Assembly: GCF_050948175.1 (NCBI RefSeq)
Contig: NW_027490441.1
Coordinates: 62,001 to 126,000 of the forward strand
DNA: 64,000 nucleotides
Direction of reading: 5' to 3'
Source of the DNA: Xylocopa sonorina
Taxonomy: Eukaryota; Arthropoda; Insecta; Hymenoptera; Apidae
The notes under the pieces: generated by a model
What the model was told of the DNA's origin: nothing
The model's database searches: none
What the model saw: only the letters and a program-made list of their open reading frames with translations
Shown: piece after piece, positions 13,901 through 28,000 of the stretch
How the letters are laid out: each line of letters begins with the position of its first letter
Position numbering within the stretch: the first letter of the stretch is position 1
Translations under genes and position numbers: made by a program

Positions 13901-15420
13901 TCTACGTATCGTAGCAATAGAGTTCTGGTACTTCTTAAAACGCGATATCGCATCTCATTTCTATGTTTCATGATAAAATATGATATTCATTGCGGAGTGT
14001 CACGTATACGTAGTATTCACTTCAAAAGAATGTAAATGCGACACTTCCTTGCTAGGAAATAGCGTTTGCAGATGTCTACGTATCGTAGCAATAGAGTTCT
14101 AATGCTTCTCAGAACGCGAAATCGCATCTCATTTCTATGTTTCATGATAAGATATAATATTCATCGCGAAGTGTCATGTATACCTCGCATACACTTCATA
14201 TGAATGTCAAGGCGACACTTCCTTGCTGGGAAATAGAGTTTGCAGATGTCTGCGTATCGCAGCAATAGAGTTCTTATGCTTCTCAAAACGCGATATCGCA
14301 TCTCATTTCTATGTTTCATGATAAGATATAAATTTCATTATGGAGTGTTATGTATACCTCTTATTCATTTGAAGAGAATGTAAATGCGACACTTCCATGA
14401 TAGGAAATAGCGTTTGCAGATGTCTCCGCATCGAGGCAATAGGGTCCTAATTCTTCTTAAAACGCGATATCGCATCTCACTTGTATGTTTCCTGATAAGG
14501 CATAATGTTCATTGCGAAAAGTCATGTATACCTCGTATTTACTTCAAATGAATGTAAATGCGACACGTCCTTGCTAGGAAATAGCGTTTGTAGATGTCTA
14601 CGTATCGTAGCAATAGAGAACTAATGCTACTTAAATCGCGATATCGCATTTCATTTCTATGTTTCGTTATAAGATATAATATTCATTACGAAGTGTCATG
14701 TGTACCTCGTATTCACTTCAAAAGAATGTAAATGCGACACTTCCTTGCTAGGAAATAACGTATCCAGATGTCCACGAACCAAAACAATGGATTTCTAGTG
14801 CGTCTTAAAACGAGATGTGGCATGTCAGGTCTATGTTTCATGATAAGATATAATATTCATTGCGAAGTGTCATGTATACCTCGTATTCACTTCAAAAGAA
14901 TGTAAATGCGCCACTTGCTTGCCAGGAAGTAGCGCTTGCAGATTTCTACGTATCGTAGCAATAGAGTTCTGCTGCTTCTTAAAACGCGATATCGCATTTC
15001 ATTTCTATGTTTCATGATAAAATATGATATACATTGCGAAGTGTCATTTATACCTCGCATACACTTCAAATGAATGTAAATGCGACATTTCCTTGCTAGG
15101 AAATAGCGTTTGCAGTTGTCTACGTATCGTAGCAATGGAGTTCTAATGCTTCTTAAAACGCGATATCGCATCTCATTTCTATGTTTCATGATAGGATATA
15201 ATATTAACTGCGAAGTGTCATGTATACCTCGCATACACTTCAAATGAATGTAAATGCGACATTTCCTTGCTAGGAAGTAGCGTTTGCAATTGTCTACGTA
15301 TCGTAGCAATAGAGTTCTAATGCTTCTTAAATCGCGATACCGCATCTCATTTCTGTGTTTCGTGATGAGATACTATATTCATTGTGCAGTGTTATGTATG
15401 CCTCGTATTGGCGTCAAAAG
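10901..15420 (+). repeat. Diverged, largely monomeric satellite stretch
   Basis: About 26 monomers in good 174-bp phase. Neighbours differ at many positions and no long HOR is evident by eye. A local dimer-like pair lies at about 13,430-13,800, where TGATAGGATATAATA and ACCACGCAT recur 174 bp apart. A variant near 14,330 (AAGATATAAATTTCATTATGG) is the same unusual monomer type that opens every HOR block further right, so this stretch may contain its relative or source. Confidence 0.85.
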
Positions 15421-17970
15421 AAAGTAAATGCGACACTTCCATGCTAGGAAATATCGCATTCAGATGTCTACGTATCGCAGCAAAAGGGTTCTAATGCTAC
15501 TTAAATATCGATATCGCATCTCATTTCTATGTTTCGTGATAAGATATAATATTCATTGCGAAGTGTTATGTATACCTCGTATTAACTTCATAAGAATGTA
15601 AATGCGACTATTGCTTGCTAGGAAATAGCGTTTGCAGATGTCTACGTATCGTAGCAATAGAGTTCTAATGCTACTTAAATCGCGATATCGCATCTCATCT
15701 ATATGTTTCGTGATAAGATATAATATTCATTGCGAAGTGTCATGTAAACCTCGTATTCACTTCAAAAGAATGTAAATGCGACTATTGCTAGCTAGGAAAT
15801 AGCGTTTGCAGATGTCTACGTATCGTAGCAATAGAGTTTTAATGCTACTTAAATCGCGATATCGCATCTCATTTATATGTTTCGTGATAAGATATAATAT
15901 TCATTGCGAAGTGTCATGTACACCTCGTATTCACTTCAAAAGAATGTAAATGCGACACTTCTATGCAAGGAATTAGCGTTCGCAGATATCTCCGCATCGA
16001 GGCAATAGGGTTCTAATGCTTCTTAAAAAGCGATATCGCATCTCTCTTCTATGTTTCATGATAAGATATAATGTTCATTGCGAAGTGTCTTGTATAACTC
16101 GTATTCTCTCCAAACGAATGTAAATGCAACACTTCTTTCCTAGGAAATAGCTTATTCAGATGTATACGTATCGTAGCAATAGAGTTCTAATGCCACATAA
16201 TTCGCGATATCGCATCTCATTTCTATGTTTCGTGACGAGATATAATATTCATTGCGAAGTGTCAAGTACACCTCGTATTCACTACAAAAGAATGTAAATG
16301 CGACACTTCCATGCTAGGAAATAGGGTCTGCAGATGTCTACGCGTCGAGGCAATAGAGTTCTAATGCATCTTAAAACGCGATATCGCATCTCTCTTCTAT
16401 GTTTCATGATAAGATATAATATTCATTGCTAAGTGTCATGTATACCTTGTATTCAATTCAAAAGAATGTAAATGCGACTATTGCTTGCTAGGAAATAGCG
16501 TTTGCAGATGTCTACGTATCGTAGCAATAGAGTTCTAATGATACTTAAATCGCGATATCGCATCTCATCTATATGTTTCGGGATAAGATATAATATTCAT
16601 TGCGAAGTGTCATGAAAACCTCGTATTCACTTCAAAAGAATGTAAATGCGACTATTGCTAGCTAGGAAATAGCGTTTGCAGATGTCTACGTATCGTAGCA
16701 ATAGAGTTCTAATTCTACTTAAATCGCGATATCGCATCTCATTTCTATGTTTCGTGATAAGATATAATATTCATTGCGAAGTGTCATATATACCTCGTAT
16801 TCACTTCAAAAGAATGTAAATGCGACACTTCCATGCAAGGAAATAGCGTTTGCAGATATCTCCGCATCGAGGCAATAGGGTTCTAATGCTTCTTAGATCG
16901 CGATATCGCATCTCATTTCTATGCTTCATGATAAGATATAATATTCATTCCGAAGTGTCACGAATACCTCGTATTCACTCCAAACGAATGTAAATGCGAC
17001 ACTTCCTTGCTAGGACATAGCGTTTGCAGATGCCTACGTATCGTAGCAATAGAGTTCTAATTCTCCTTAGATCGCGATATCGCATCTCATTTTTACGTTT
17101 CGTGATAAGTTATAATGTTCATTCCGAATTGACATGTGTACCTCGAATTCACTTCAAAAGAATGTAAATGCGACTATTGCTTGCTAGGAAATAGCGTTTG
17201 CAGATGTCTACGAATCGTAGCAATAGAGTTCTAATGCTACTTAAATCGCGATATCGCAACCCTTTTATATGTATCGTGATAAGATATAATTTTCATTGCG
17301 AAGTGTCATGTATACCTCGTATTCACTTCAAAAGAATGTAAGTGCGACACTTCCATGCTAAGAAATACCGTCTGCAGATGTCTACGCGTCGAGGCAATTG
17401 TGTTCTAATGCTTCTTAAAACGCGATATCGGATCTCTCTTCTATGTTTCATGATAAGATATAATATTCATTATGAAGTGTCATGTATTCCTCGTATTCAC
17501 TACAAAAGAATGTAAATGCGACTATTGCTTGCAAGGAAATAGCGTTTGCAGATGTCTACGTATCGTAGCAATAGCGTTCTAATGCTACTTAAATCGCGAT
17601 ATCGCATCGCATTTCTATGTTTCGTGATAAGCTATAATATTCATTGCGAAGTGTCATGTATTCCTCGTATTCACTTCAAAAGAATGTAAGTGCGAATCTT
17701 CCATGCTAGGAAATGGCGTTTCCAGATGTCTCCGCTCCGGGGCCATAGAGTTCTTATGCTTCTTAAAACCCGATATCGCATCTCACTTGTATCTTTCATG
17801 ATAAGATATAATATACATTGCGAAGTGACATGTATACCTCGCATTCACTTCAAGGGAATGTATGTGCGAAACTTCCATGCTAGAAAATAGCGTTTGCAGA
17901 TGTCTCCGCACCGGGGCCATAGAGTTCCAATGCTTCTCAAAACGCGATATCGCATCTCATTTCTATGTTT
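15421..17970 (+). repeat. HOR block 0 (partial, left-truncated)
   Basis: From about 15,420 the monomers match the right part of later blocks. The variant monomer CCATGCTAGGAAATATCGCA is at 15,439, 19,160 and 22,881, each 3,721 bp apart. The junction with the preceding monomeric DNA lies in a monomer reading GTATTGGCGTCAAAAG. The last monomers carry the CGCTCCGGGGCCATAG variants, also seen at 29.7, 34.7 and 37.9 kb. Confidence 0.82.
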
Positions 17971-20900
17971 CATGATAAGATATAAATTTCATTATGGAGT
18001 GTTATGTATACCTCTTATTCATTTGAAGAGAATGTAAATGCGACACTTCCTTGCTAGGAAGTAGTGAAGGCAGATGTCCACGTATCGAAGCAACAGAGTT
18101 CTAATGCTTCTTAAAACGAGATATCGCACATCATTTCTATGTTTTATGATAAGATATAACATTCATTGCAAAGTGTCATGTATTCCTCGTACTCACTTAA
18201 AATGAATGTAAATGCGACACTTACTTGCTAGGAAATAGCGTTTGCAGATGTCGACGTATCGAAGCTATAGATGTCTAATGCTTCTTAAAACGCAATATTG
18301 CATCTCATTTCTATGTTTCATGATAAGATATAATATTCATTGCAATGTATCATGCGTACCTTGTATTCGCTTCAAAAGAATGTAAATGCGACACTTGCTT
18401 GCTAGGAAATAGCATTTCCTAGCAGCCTCGTATTCACTTCAAAAGAATATAAATGCGACACTTCCATGCAAGGAATTAGCGTTCGCAGATATCTCCGCAT
18501 CGAGGCAATAGGGTTCTAATACTTCTTAATTCGCGATATCGCATCTCTCTTCTATGTTTCATGATAAGATATAACATTCATTGCGAAGTCTCATGTGTAC
18601 CACTTATTCTCTCCAAACGAATGTAAATGCAACACTTCCTTGCTAGGAAATAGCTTATTCAGATATCTACGTATCGTAGCAATAGAGTTCTAATGCTAGT
18701 TAAATCGCGATACCGCATCCCACTTAGATGTTTCGTGATAAGATATAATATTGATTGCGAATTGTCATGTATACCTCGTATTCACTTCAAAAGAATGTAA
18801 GTGCGACAGTTCCATGCTAGGAAATAGTGTTTGCAGATGTCTCCGCACCGAGGCCATAGAGTTCTAGTGCTTCTTACAACGCGATATCGCATCTCTCTTC
18901 TATGTTTCATGATATGATTTAATATTCATTGCGAAGTGTCTTGCATAACTCGTATTCTCTCCAAACGAATGTAAATGCAACACTTCTTTCCTAGGAAACA
19001 GCTTATTCAGATGTATACGTATCGTAGCAATAGAGTTCTAATGCCACTTAATTCGCGATATCGCATATCATTTCTATGTTTCGTGATGAGATATAATTTT
19101 CATTGCGAAGTGTCATGTACACCTCGTATTCACTATAAAAGAATGTACATGCGACACTTCCATGCTAGGAAATATCGCATTCAGATGTCTACGTATCGCA
19201 GCAAAAGGGTTCTAATGCTACTTAAATCGCGATATCGCATCTCATTTCTATGTTTCGTGATAAGATATAATATTCATTGCGAAGTGTCGTGTATACCTCG
19301 TATTCACTTCATAAGAATGTATATGCGACTATTGCTTGCTAGGAAATAGCGTTTGCAGATGTCTACGTATCGTAGCAATAGAGTTCTAATGCTACTTAAA
19401 TCGCGATATCGCATCTCATTTATATGTTTCGTGATAAGATATAATATACATTGCTAAGTGTCATGTATACCTTGTATTCAATTCAAAAGAATGTAAATGC
19501 GACTATTGCTTGCTAGGAAATAGCGTTTGCAGATGTCTACGTATCGTAGCAATAGAGTTCTAATGCTACTTAAATCGCGATATCACATCTCGTCTATATG
19601 TTTCGTGATAAGATATAATATTCATTGCGAAGTGTCATGTAAACCTCGTATTCACTTCAAAAGAACGTAAATGCGACTATTGCTAGCTTGGAAATAGCGT
19701 TTGCAGATGTCTACGTATCGTAGCAATAGAGTATTAATGCTACTTAAATCGCGATATCGCATCTCATCTATATGTTTCGTGATAAGATATAATATTCATT
19801 GCGAAGTGTCATGTACACCTCGTATTCACTTCAAAAGAATGTAAATGCGACACTTCTATGCAAGGAATTAGCGTTCGCAGATATCTCCGCATCGAGGCAA
19901 TAGGGTTCTAATGCTTCTTAAAACGCGATATCGCATCTCTCTTCTATGTTTCATGATAAGATATAATATTCATTGCGAAGTGTCTTGTATAACTCGTATT
20001 CTCTCCAAACGAATGTAAATGCAACACTTCTTTCCTAGGAAATAGCTTATTCAGATGTATACGTTTCGTAGCAATAGAGTTCTAATGCCACATAATTCGC
20101 GATATCGCATCTCATTTCTATGTTTCGTGACGAGATATAATATTCATTGCGAAGTGTCATGTACACCTCGTATTCACTACAAAAGAATGTAAATGCGACA
20201 CTTCCATGCTAGGAAATAGGGTCTGCAGATGTCTACGCGTCGAGGCAATAGAGTTCTAATGCATCTTAAAACGCGATATCGCATCTCTCTTCTATGTTTC
20301 ATGATAAGATATAATATTCATTGCTAAGTGTCATGTATACCTTGTATTCAATTCAAAAGAATGTAAATGCGACTATTGCTTGCTAGGAAATAGCGTTTGC
20401 AGATGTCTACGTATCGTAGCAATAGAGTTCTAATGCTACTTAAACCGCGATATCGCATCTCATCTATATGTTTCGTGATAAGATATAATATTCATTGCGA
20501 AGTGTCATGACAACCTCGTATTCACTTCAAAAGAATGTAAATGCGACTATTGCTAGCTAGGAAATAGCGTTTGCAGATGTCTACGTATCGTAGCAATAGA
20601 GTTCTAATTCTACTTAAATCGCGATATCGCATCTCATTTCTATGTTTCGTGATAAGATATAATATTCACTGCGAAGTGTCATATATACCTCGTATTCACT
20701 TCAAAAGAATGTAAATGCGACCCTTCCATGCAAGGAAATAGCGTTTGCAGATATCTCCGCATCGAGGCAATAGGGTTCTAATGCTTCTTAGATCGCGATA
20801 TCGCATCTCATTTCTATGCTTCATGATAAGATATAATATTCATTCCGAAGTGTCACGAATACCTCGTATTCACTCCAAACGAATGTAAATGCGACACTTC

Positions 20901-21691
20901 CTTGCTAGGACATAGCGTTTGCAGATGCCTACGTATCGTAGCAATAGAGTTCTAATGCTACTTAGATCGAGATATCGCATCTCACTTATATGTTTCGTGA
21001 TAAGATATAATATTCATTGCGAATTGTCATGTCTAACTCCTATTCACTCCAAACGAATGCAAATGCGACACTTCCTTGCTAGGAAATAGCGTCTTCAGAT
21101 GTCTACGCATCGAGGCAATATATCTCTAATGCTTCTTAAATCGCGATATCACATCTCATTTATATGTTTCGTGATAAGTTATAATATTCATTCCGAAGTG
21201 ACATGTATGCCTCGGATTCACTTCAAAAGAATATAATTGCGACACTTCCATGCAAGGAAATAGCTTTTGCAGATATCTCCGCATCGAGGCAATAGGGTTC
21301 TAATGCTTCTTAGATCGCGATATCGCATCTCATTTCTATGCTTCATGATAAGATATAATATTCATTGCGAAGTGTCACGAATACCTCGTATTCACACCAA
21401 ACGAATGTAAATGCGACACTTCCTTGCTATGAAATAGCGTATTCAGATGTCTATGTATCGTAGCAATAGAGTTCTAATGCTACTTAAATCGCATTATCGC
21501 ATCTCATTTCTATGTTTCGTGATAAGATATAATATTCATTGCGAAGTGTCATGTATACCTCGTATTCACTTCAAAAGAATGTAAATGCGACTATTGCTCG
21601 CTAGGCAATAGCGTTTGCAGATGTCTACGTATCGTAGCAATAGCGTTCTAATGCTTCTCAAAACGCGATATCGCATCTCATTTCTATGTTT
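17971..21691 (+). repeat. HOR block 1 (3,721 bp = 21 monomers + 67 bp)
   Basis: It opens with the unusual CATGATAAGATATAAATTTC monomer and contains the 67-bp truncated monomer with the fold-back seam at 18,401-18,423. The seam lies 574 bp before the ATG of the GCAACACTTCTTTCC monomer at 18,975. The right part includes the GTATGCCTCGGATTCAC monomer (21,214) and CTCGCTAGGCAATAGCG (about 21,598). Its variant order is the reference against which I compared the other blocks. Confidence 0.88.
18401..18423 (+). repeat. Fold-back seam of truncated monomer (block 1)
   Basis: Perfect inverted repeat: GCTAGGAAAT, spacer AGC, ATTTCCTAGC. It sits at the junction of a monomer reduced to 67 bp, where the text jumps from the GGAAATAGC region directly to CCTCGTATTCAC of the next unit. 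The right arm is the reverse complement of normal monomer sequence just upstream. Confidence 0.92.
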
Positions 21692-24600
21692 CATGATAAG
21701 ATATAAATTTCATTATGGAGTGTTATGTATACCTCTTATTCATTTGAAGAGAATGTAAATGCGACACTTCCTTGCTAGGAAGTAGTGAAGGCAGATGTCC
21801 ACGTATCGAAGCAACAGAGTTCTAATGCTTCTTAAAACGAGATATCGCACATCATTTCTATGTTTTATGATAAGATATAACATTCATTGCAAAGTGTCAT
21901 GTATTCCTCGTACTCACTTAAAATGAATGTAAATGCGACACTTACTTGCTAGGAAATAGCGTTTGCAGATGTCGACGTATCGAAGCTATAGATGTCTAAT
22001 GCTTCTTAAAACGCAATATTGCATCTCATTTCTATGTTTCATGATAAGATATAATATTCATTGCAATGTATCATGCGTACCTTGTATTCGCTTCAAAAGA
22101 ATGTAAATGCGACACTTGCTTGCTAGGAAATAGCATTTCCTAGCAGCCTCGTATTCACTTCAAAAGAATATAAATGCGACACTTCCATGCAAGGAATTAG
22201 CGTTCGCAGATATCTCGGCATCGAGGCAATAGGGTTCTAATACTTCTTAAAACGCGATATCGCATCTCTCTTCTATGTTTCATGATAAGATATAACATTC
22301 ATTGCGAAGTCTCATGTATACCACTTATTCTCTCCAAACGAATGTAAATGCAACACTTCCTTGCTAGGAAATAGCTTATTCAGATATCTACGTATCGTAG
22401 CAATAGAGTTCTAATGCTAGTTAAATCGCGATACCGCATCCCATTTGGATGTTTCGTGATAAGATATAATATTCATTGCGAATTGTCATGTATACCTCGT
22501 ATTCACTTCAAAAGAATGTAAGTGCGACAGTTCCATGCTAGGAAATAGCGTTTGCAGATGTCTCCGCACCGAGGCCATAGAGTTCTAGTGCTTCTTACAA
22601 CGCGATATGGCATCTCTCTTCTATGTTTCATGATATGAGTTAATATTCATTGCGAAGTGTCTTGTATAACTCGTATTCTCTCCAAACGAATGTAAATGCA
22701 ACACTTCTTTCCTAGGAAACAGCTTATTCAGATGTATACGTATCGTAGCAATAGAGTTCTAATGCCACTTAATTCGCGATATCGCATCTCATTTCTATGT
22801 TTCGTGATGAGATATAATATTCATTGCGAAGTGTCATGTACACCTCGTATTCACTATAAAAGAATGTAAATGCGACACTTCCATGCTAGGAAATATCGCA
22901 TTCAGATGTCTACGTATCGCAGCAAAAGGGTTCTAATGCTACTTAAATATCGATATCGCATCTCATTTCTATGTTTCGTGATAAGATATAATATTCATTG
23001 CGAAGTGTCATGTATACCTCGTATTAACTTCATAAGAATGTAAATGCGACTATTGCTTGCTAGGAAATAGCGTTTGCAGATGTCTACGTATCGTAGCAAT
23101 AGAGTTCTAATGCTACATAAATCGCGATATCGCATCTCATCTATATGTTCCGTGATAAGATATAATATTCATTGCGAAGTGTCATGTACACCTCGTATTC
23201 ACTTCAAAAGAATGTAAATGCGACACTTCTATGCAAGGAATTAGCGTTCGCAGATATCTCCGCATCGAGGCAATAGGGTTCTAATGCTTCTTAAAAAGCG
23301 ATATCGCATCTCTCTTCTATGTTTCATGATAAGATATAATATTCATTGCGAAGTGTCTTGTATAACTCGTATTCTCTCCAAACGAATGTAAATGCAACAC
23401 TTCTTTCCTAGGAAATAGCTTATTCAGATGTATACGTATCGTAGCAATAGAGTTCTAATGCCACATAATTCGCGATATCGCATCTCATTTCTATGTTTCG
23501 TGACGAGATATAATATTCATTGCGAAGTGTCATGTACACCTCGTATTCACTACAAAAGAATGTAAATGCGACACTTCCATGCTAGGAAATAGGGTCTGCA
23601 GATGTCTACGCGTCGAAGCAATAGAGTTCTAATGCATCTTAAAACGCGATGTCGCATCTCTCTTCTATGTTTCATGATAAGATATAATATTCATTGCTAA
23701 GTGTCATGTATACCTTGTATTCAATTCAAAAGAATGTAAATGCGACTATTGCTTGCTAGGAAATAGCGTTTGCAGATGTCTACGTATCGTAGCAATAGAG
23801 TTCTAATGCTACTTAAATCGCGATATCGCATCTCATCTATATGTTTCGTGATAAGATATAATATTCATTGCGAAGTGTCATGAAAACCTCGTATTCACTT
23901 CAAAAGAATGTAAATGCGACTATTGCTAGCTAGGAAATAGCGTTTGCAGATGTCTACGTATCGTAGCAATAGAGTTCTAATTCTACTTAAATCGCGATAT
24001 CGCATCTCATACCTATGTTTCGTGATAAGATATAATATTCATTGCGAAGTGTCATATATACCTCGTATTCACTTCAAAAGAATGTAAATGCGACACTTCC
24101 ATGCAAGGAAATAGCGTTTGCAGATATCTCCGCATCGAGGCAATAGGGTTCTAATGCTTCTTAGATCGCGATATCGCATCTCATTTCTAAGCTTCATGAT
24201 AAGATATAATATTCATTCCGAAGTGTCACGAATACCTCGTATTCACTCCAAACGAATGTAAATGCGACACTTCCTTGCTAGGACATAGCGTTTGCAGATG
24301 CCTACGTATCGTAGCAATAGAGTTCTAATTCTCCTTAGATCGCGATATCGCATCTCATTTTTATGTTTCGTGATAAGTTATAATGTTCATTCCGAATTGA
24401 CATGTGTACCTCGAATTCACTTCAAAAGAATGTAAATGCGACTATTGCTTGCTAGGAAATAGCGTTTGCAGATGTTTACGAATCGTAGCAATAGATTTCT
24501 AATGCTACTTAAATCGCGATATCGCAACCCTTTTATATGTATCGTGATAAGATATAATTTTCATTGCGAAGTGTCATGTATACCTCGTATTCACTTCAAA

Positions 24601-25064
24601 AGAATGTAAGTGCGACACTTCCATGCTAAGAAATACCGTCTGCAGATGTCTACGCGTCGAGGCAATAGTGTTCTAATGCTTCTTAAAACGCGATATCGCA
24701 TCTCTCTTCTATGTTTCATGATAAGATATAATATTCATTATGAAGTGTCATGTATACCTCGTATTCACTACAAAAGAATGTAAATGCGACTATTGCTTGC
24801 AAGGAAATAGCTTTTGCAGATGTCTACGTATCGTAGCAATAGCGTTCTAATGCTACTTAAATTGCGATATCGCATCGCATTTCTATGTTTCGTGATAAGC
24901 TATAATATTCATTGCGACGTGTCATGTATTCCTCGTATTCACTTCAAAAGAATGTAAGTGCGAATCTTCCATGCTAGGAAATGGCGTTTGCAGATGTCTC
25001 CGCACCGGGGCCATAGAGTTCTAATGCTTCTCAAAACGCGATATCGCATCTCATTTCTATGTTT
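21692..25064 (+). repeat. HOR block 2 (3,373 bp = 19 monomers + 67 bp)
   Basis: Same opening monomer and same seam (22,122-22,144). The seam-to-marker distance is 574 bp, as in block 1. It is exactly two monomers shorter than block 1 overall. Near 24,985 two CCGGGGCCATAG-type monomers have collapsed into one (compare 29,723-29,960, where both are present), which looks like an unequal exchange within one monomer. Confidence 0.87.
22122..22144 (+). repeat. Fold-back seam of truncated monomer (block 2)
   Basis: Same inverted repeat and truncated monomer as in block 1, at an offset of exactly 3,721 bp. Confidence 0.92.
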
Positions 25065-28000
25065 CATGATAAGATATAAATTTCATTATGGAGTGTTATG
25101 TATACCTCTTATTCATTTGAAGAGAATGTAAATGCGACACTTCCTTGCTAGGAAGTAGTGAAGGCAGATGTCCACGTATCGAAGCAACAGAGTTCTAATG
25201 CTTCTTAAAACGAGATATCGCACATCATTTCTATGTTTTATGATAAGATATAACATTCATTGCAAAGTGTCATGTATTCCTCGTACTCACTTAAAATGAA
25301 TGTAAATGCGACACTTACTTGCTAGGAAATAGCGTTTGCAGATGTCGACGTATCGAAGCTATAGATGTCTAATGCTTCTTAAAACGCAATATTGCATCTC
25401 ATTTCTATGTTTCATGATAAGATATAATATTCATTGCAATGTATCATGCGTACCTTGTATTCGCTTCAAAAGAATGTAAATGCGACACTTGCTTGCTAGG
25501 AAATAGCATTTCCTAGCAGCCTCGTAATCACTTCAAAAGAATATAAATGCGACACTTCCATGCAAGGAATTAGCGTTCGCAGATATCTCCGCATCGAGGC
25601 AATAGAGTTCTAGTGCTTCTTACAACGCGATATCGCATCTCTCTTCTATGTTTCATGATATGATTTAATATTCATTGCGAAGTGTCTTGTATAACTCGTA
25701 TTCTCTCCAAACGAATGTAAATGCAACACTTCTTTCCTAGGAAACAGCTTATTCAGATGTATACGTATCGTAGCAATAGAGTTCTAATGCCACTTAATTC
25801 GCGATATCGCATCTCATTTCTATGTTTCGTGATGAGATATAATTTTCATTGCGAAGTGTCATGTACACCTCGTATTCACTATAAAAGAATGTACATGCGA
25901 CACTTCCATGCTAGGAAATATCGCATTCAGATGTCTACGTATCGCAGCAAAAGGGTTCTAATGCTACTTAAATCGCGATATCGCATCTCATTTCTATGTT
26001 TCGTGATAAGATATAATATTCATTGCGAAGTGTCGTGTATACCTCGTATTCACTTCATAAGAATGTATATGCGACTATTGCTTGCTAGGAAATAGCGTTT
26101 GCAGATGTCTACGTATCGTAGCAATAGAGTTCTAATGCTACTTAAATCGCGATATCGCATCTCATTTATATGTTTCGTGATAAGATATAATATACATTGC
26201 TAAGTGTCATGTATACCTTGTATTCAATTCAAAAGAATGTAAATGCGACTATTGCTTGCTAGGAAATAGCGTTTGCAGATGTCTACGTATCGTAGCAATA
26301 GAGTTCTAATGCTACTTAAATCGCGATATCACATCTCGTCTATATGTTTCGTGATAAGATATAATATTCATTGCGAAGTGTCATGTAAACCTCGTATTCA
26401 CTTCAAAAGAACGTAAATGCGACTATTGCTAGCTTGGAAATAGCGTTTGCAGATGTCTACGTATCGTAGCAATAGAGTATTAATGCTACTTAAATCGCGA
26501 TATCGCATCTCATCTATATGTTTCGTGATAAGATATAATATTCATTGCGAAGTGTCATGTACACCTCGTATTCACTTCAAAAGAATGTAAATGCGACACT
26601 TCTATGCAAGGAATTAGCGTTCGCAGATATCTCCGCATCGAGGCAATAGGGTTCTAATGCTTCTTAAAACGCGATATCGCATCTCTCTTCTATGTTTCAT
26701 GATAAGATATAATATTCATTGCGAAGTGTCTTGTATAACTCGTATTCTCTCCAAACGAATGTAAATGCAACACTTCTTTCCTAGGAAATAGCTTATTCAG
26801 ATGTATACGTATCGTAGCAATAGAGTTCTAATGCCACATAATTCGCGATATCGCATCTCATTTCTATGTTTCGTGACGAGATATAATATTCATTGCGAAG
26901 TGTCATGTACACCTCGTATTCACTACAAAAGAATGTAAATGCGACACTTCCATGCTAGGAAATAGGGTCTGCAGATGTCTACGCGTCGAGGCAATAGAGT
27001 TCTAATGCATCTTAAAACGCGATATCGCATCTCTCTTCTATGTTTCATGATAAGATATAATATTCATTGCTAAGTGTCATGTATACCTTGTATTCAATTC
27101 AAAAGAATGTAAATGCGACTATTGCTTGCTAGGAAATAGCGTTTGCAGATGTCTACGTATCGTAGCAATAGAGTTCTAATGCTACTTAAACCGCGATATC
27201 GCATCTCATCTATATGTTTCGTGATAAGATATAATATTCATTGCGAAGTGTCATGACAACCTCGTATTCACTTCAAAAGAATGTAAATGCGACTATTGCT
27301 AGCTAGGAAATAGCGTTTGCAGATGTCTACGTATCGTAGCAATAGAGTTCTAATTCTACTTAAATCGCGATATCGCATCTCATTTCTATGTTTCGTGATA
27401 AGATATAATATTCACTGCGAAGTGTCATATATACCTCGTATTCACTTCAAAAGAATGTAAATGCGACCCTTCCATGCAAGGAAATAGCGTTTGCAGATAT
27501 CTCCGCATCGAGGCAATAGGGTTCTAATGCTTCTTAGATCGCGATATCGCATCTCATTTCTATGCTTCATGATAAGATATAATATTCATTCCGAAGTGTC
27601 ACGAATACCTCGTATTCACTCCAAACGAATGTAAATGCGACACTTCCTTGCTAGGACATAGCGTTTGCAGATGCCTACGTATCGTAGCAATAGAGTTCTA
27701 ATGCTACTTAGATCGAGATATCGCATCTCACTTATATGTTTCGTGATAAGATATAATATTCATTGCGAATTGTCATGTCTAACTCCTATTCACTCCAAAC
27801 GAATGCAAATGCGACACTTCCTTGCTAGGAAATAGCGTCTGCAGATGTCTACGCATCGAGGCAATATATCTCTAATGCTTCTTAAATCGCGATATCACAT
27901 CTCATTTATATGTTTCGTGATAAGTTATAATATTCATTCCGAAGTGACATGTATGCCTCGGATTCACTTCAAAAGAATGTAAATGCGACACTTCTATGCA

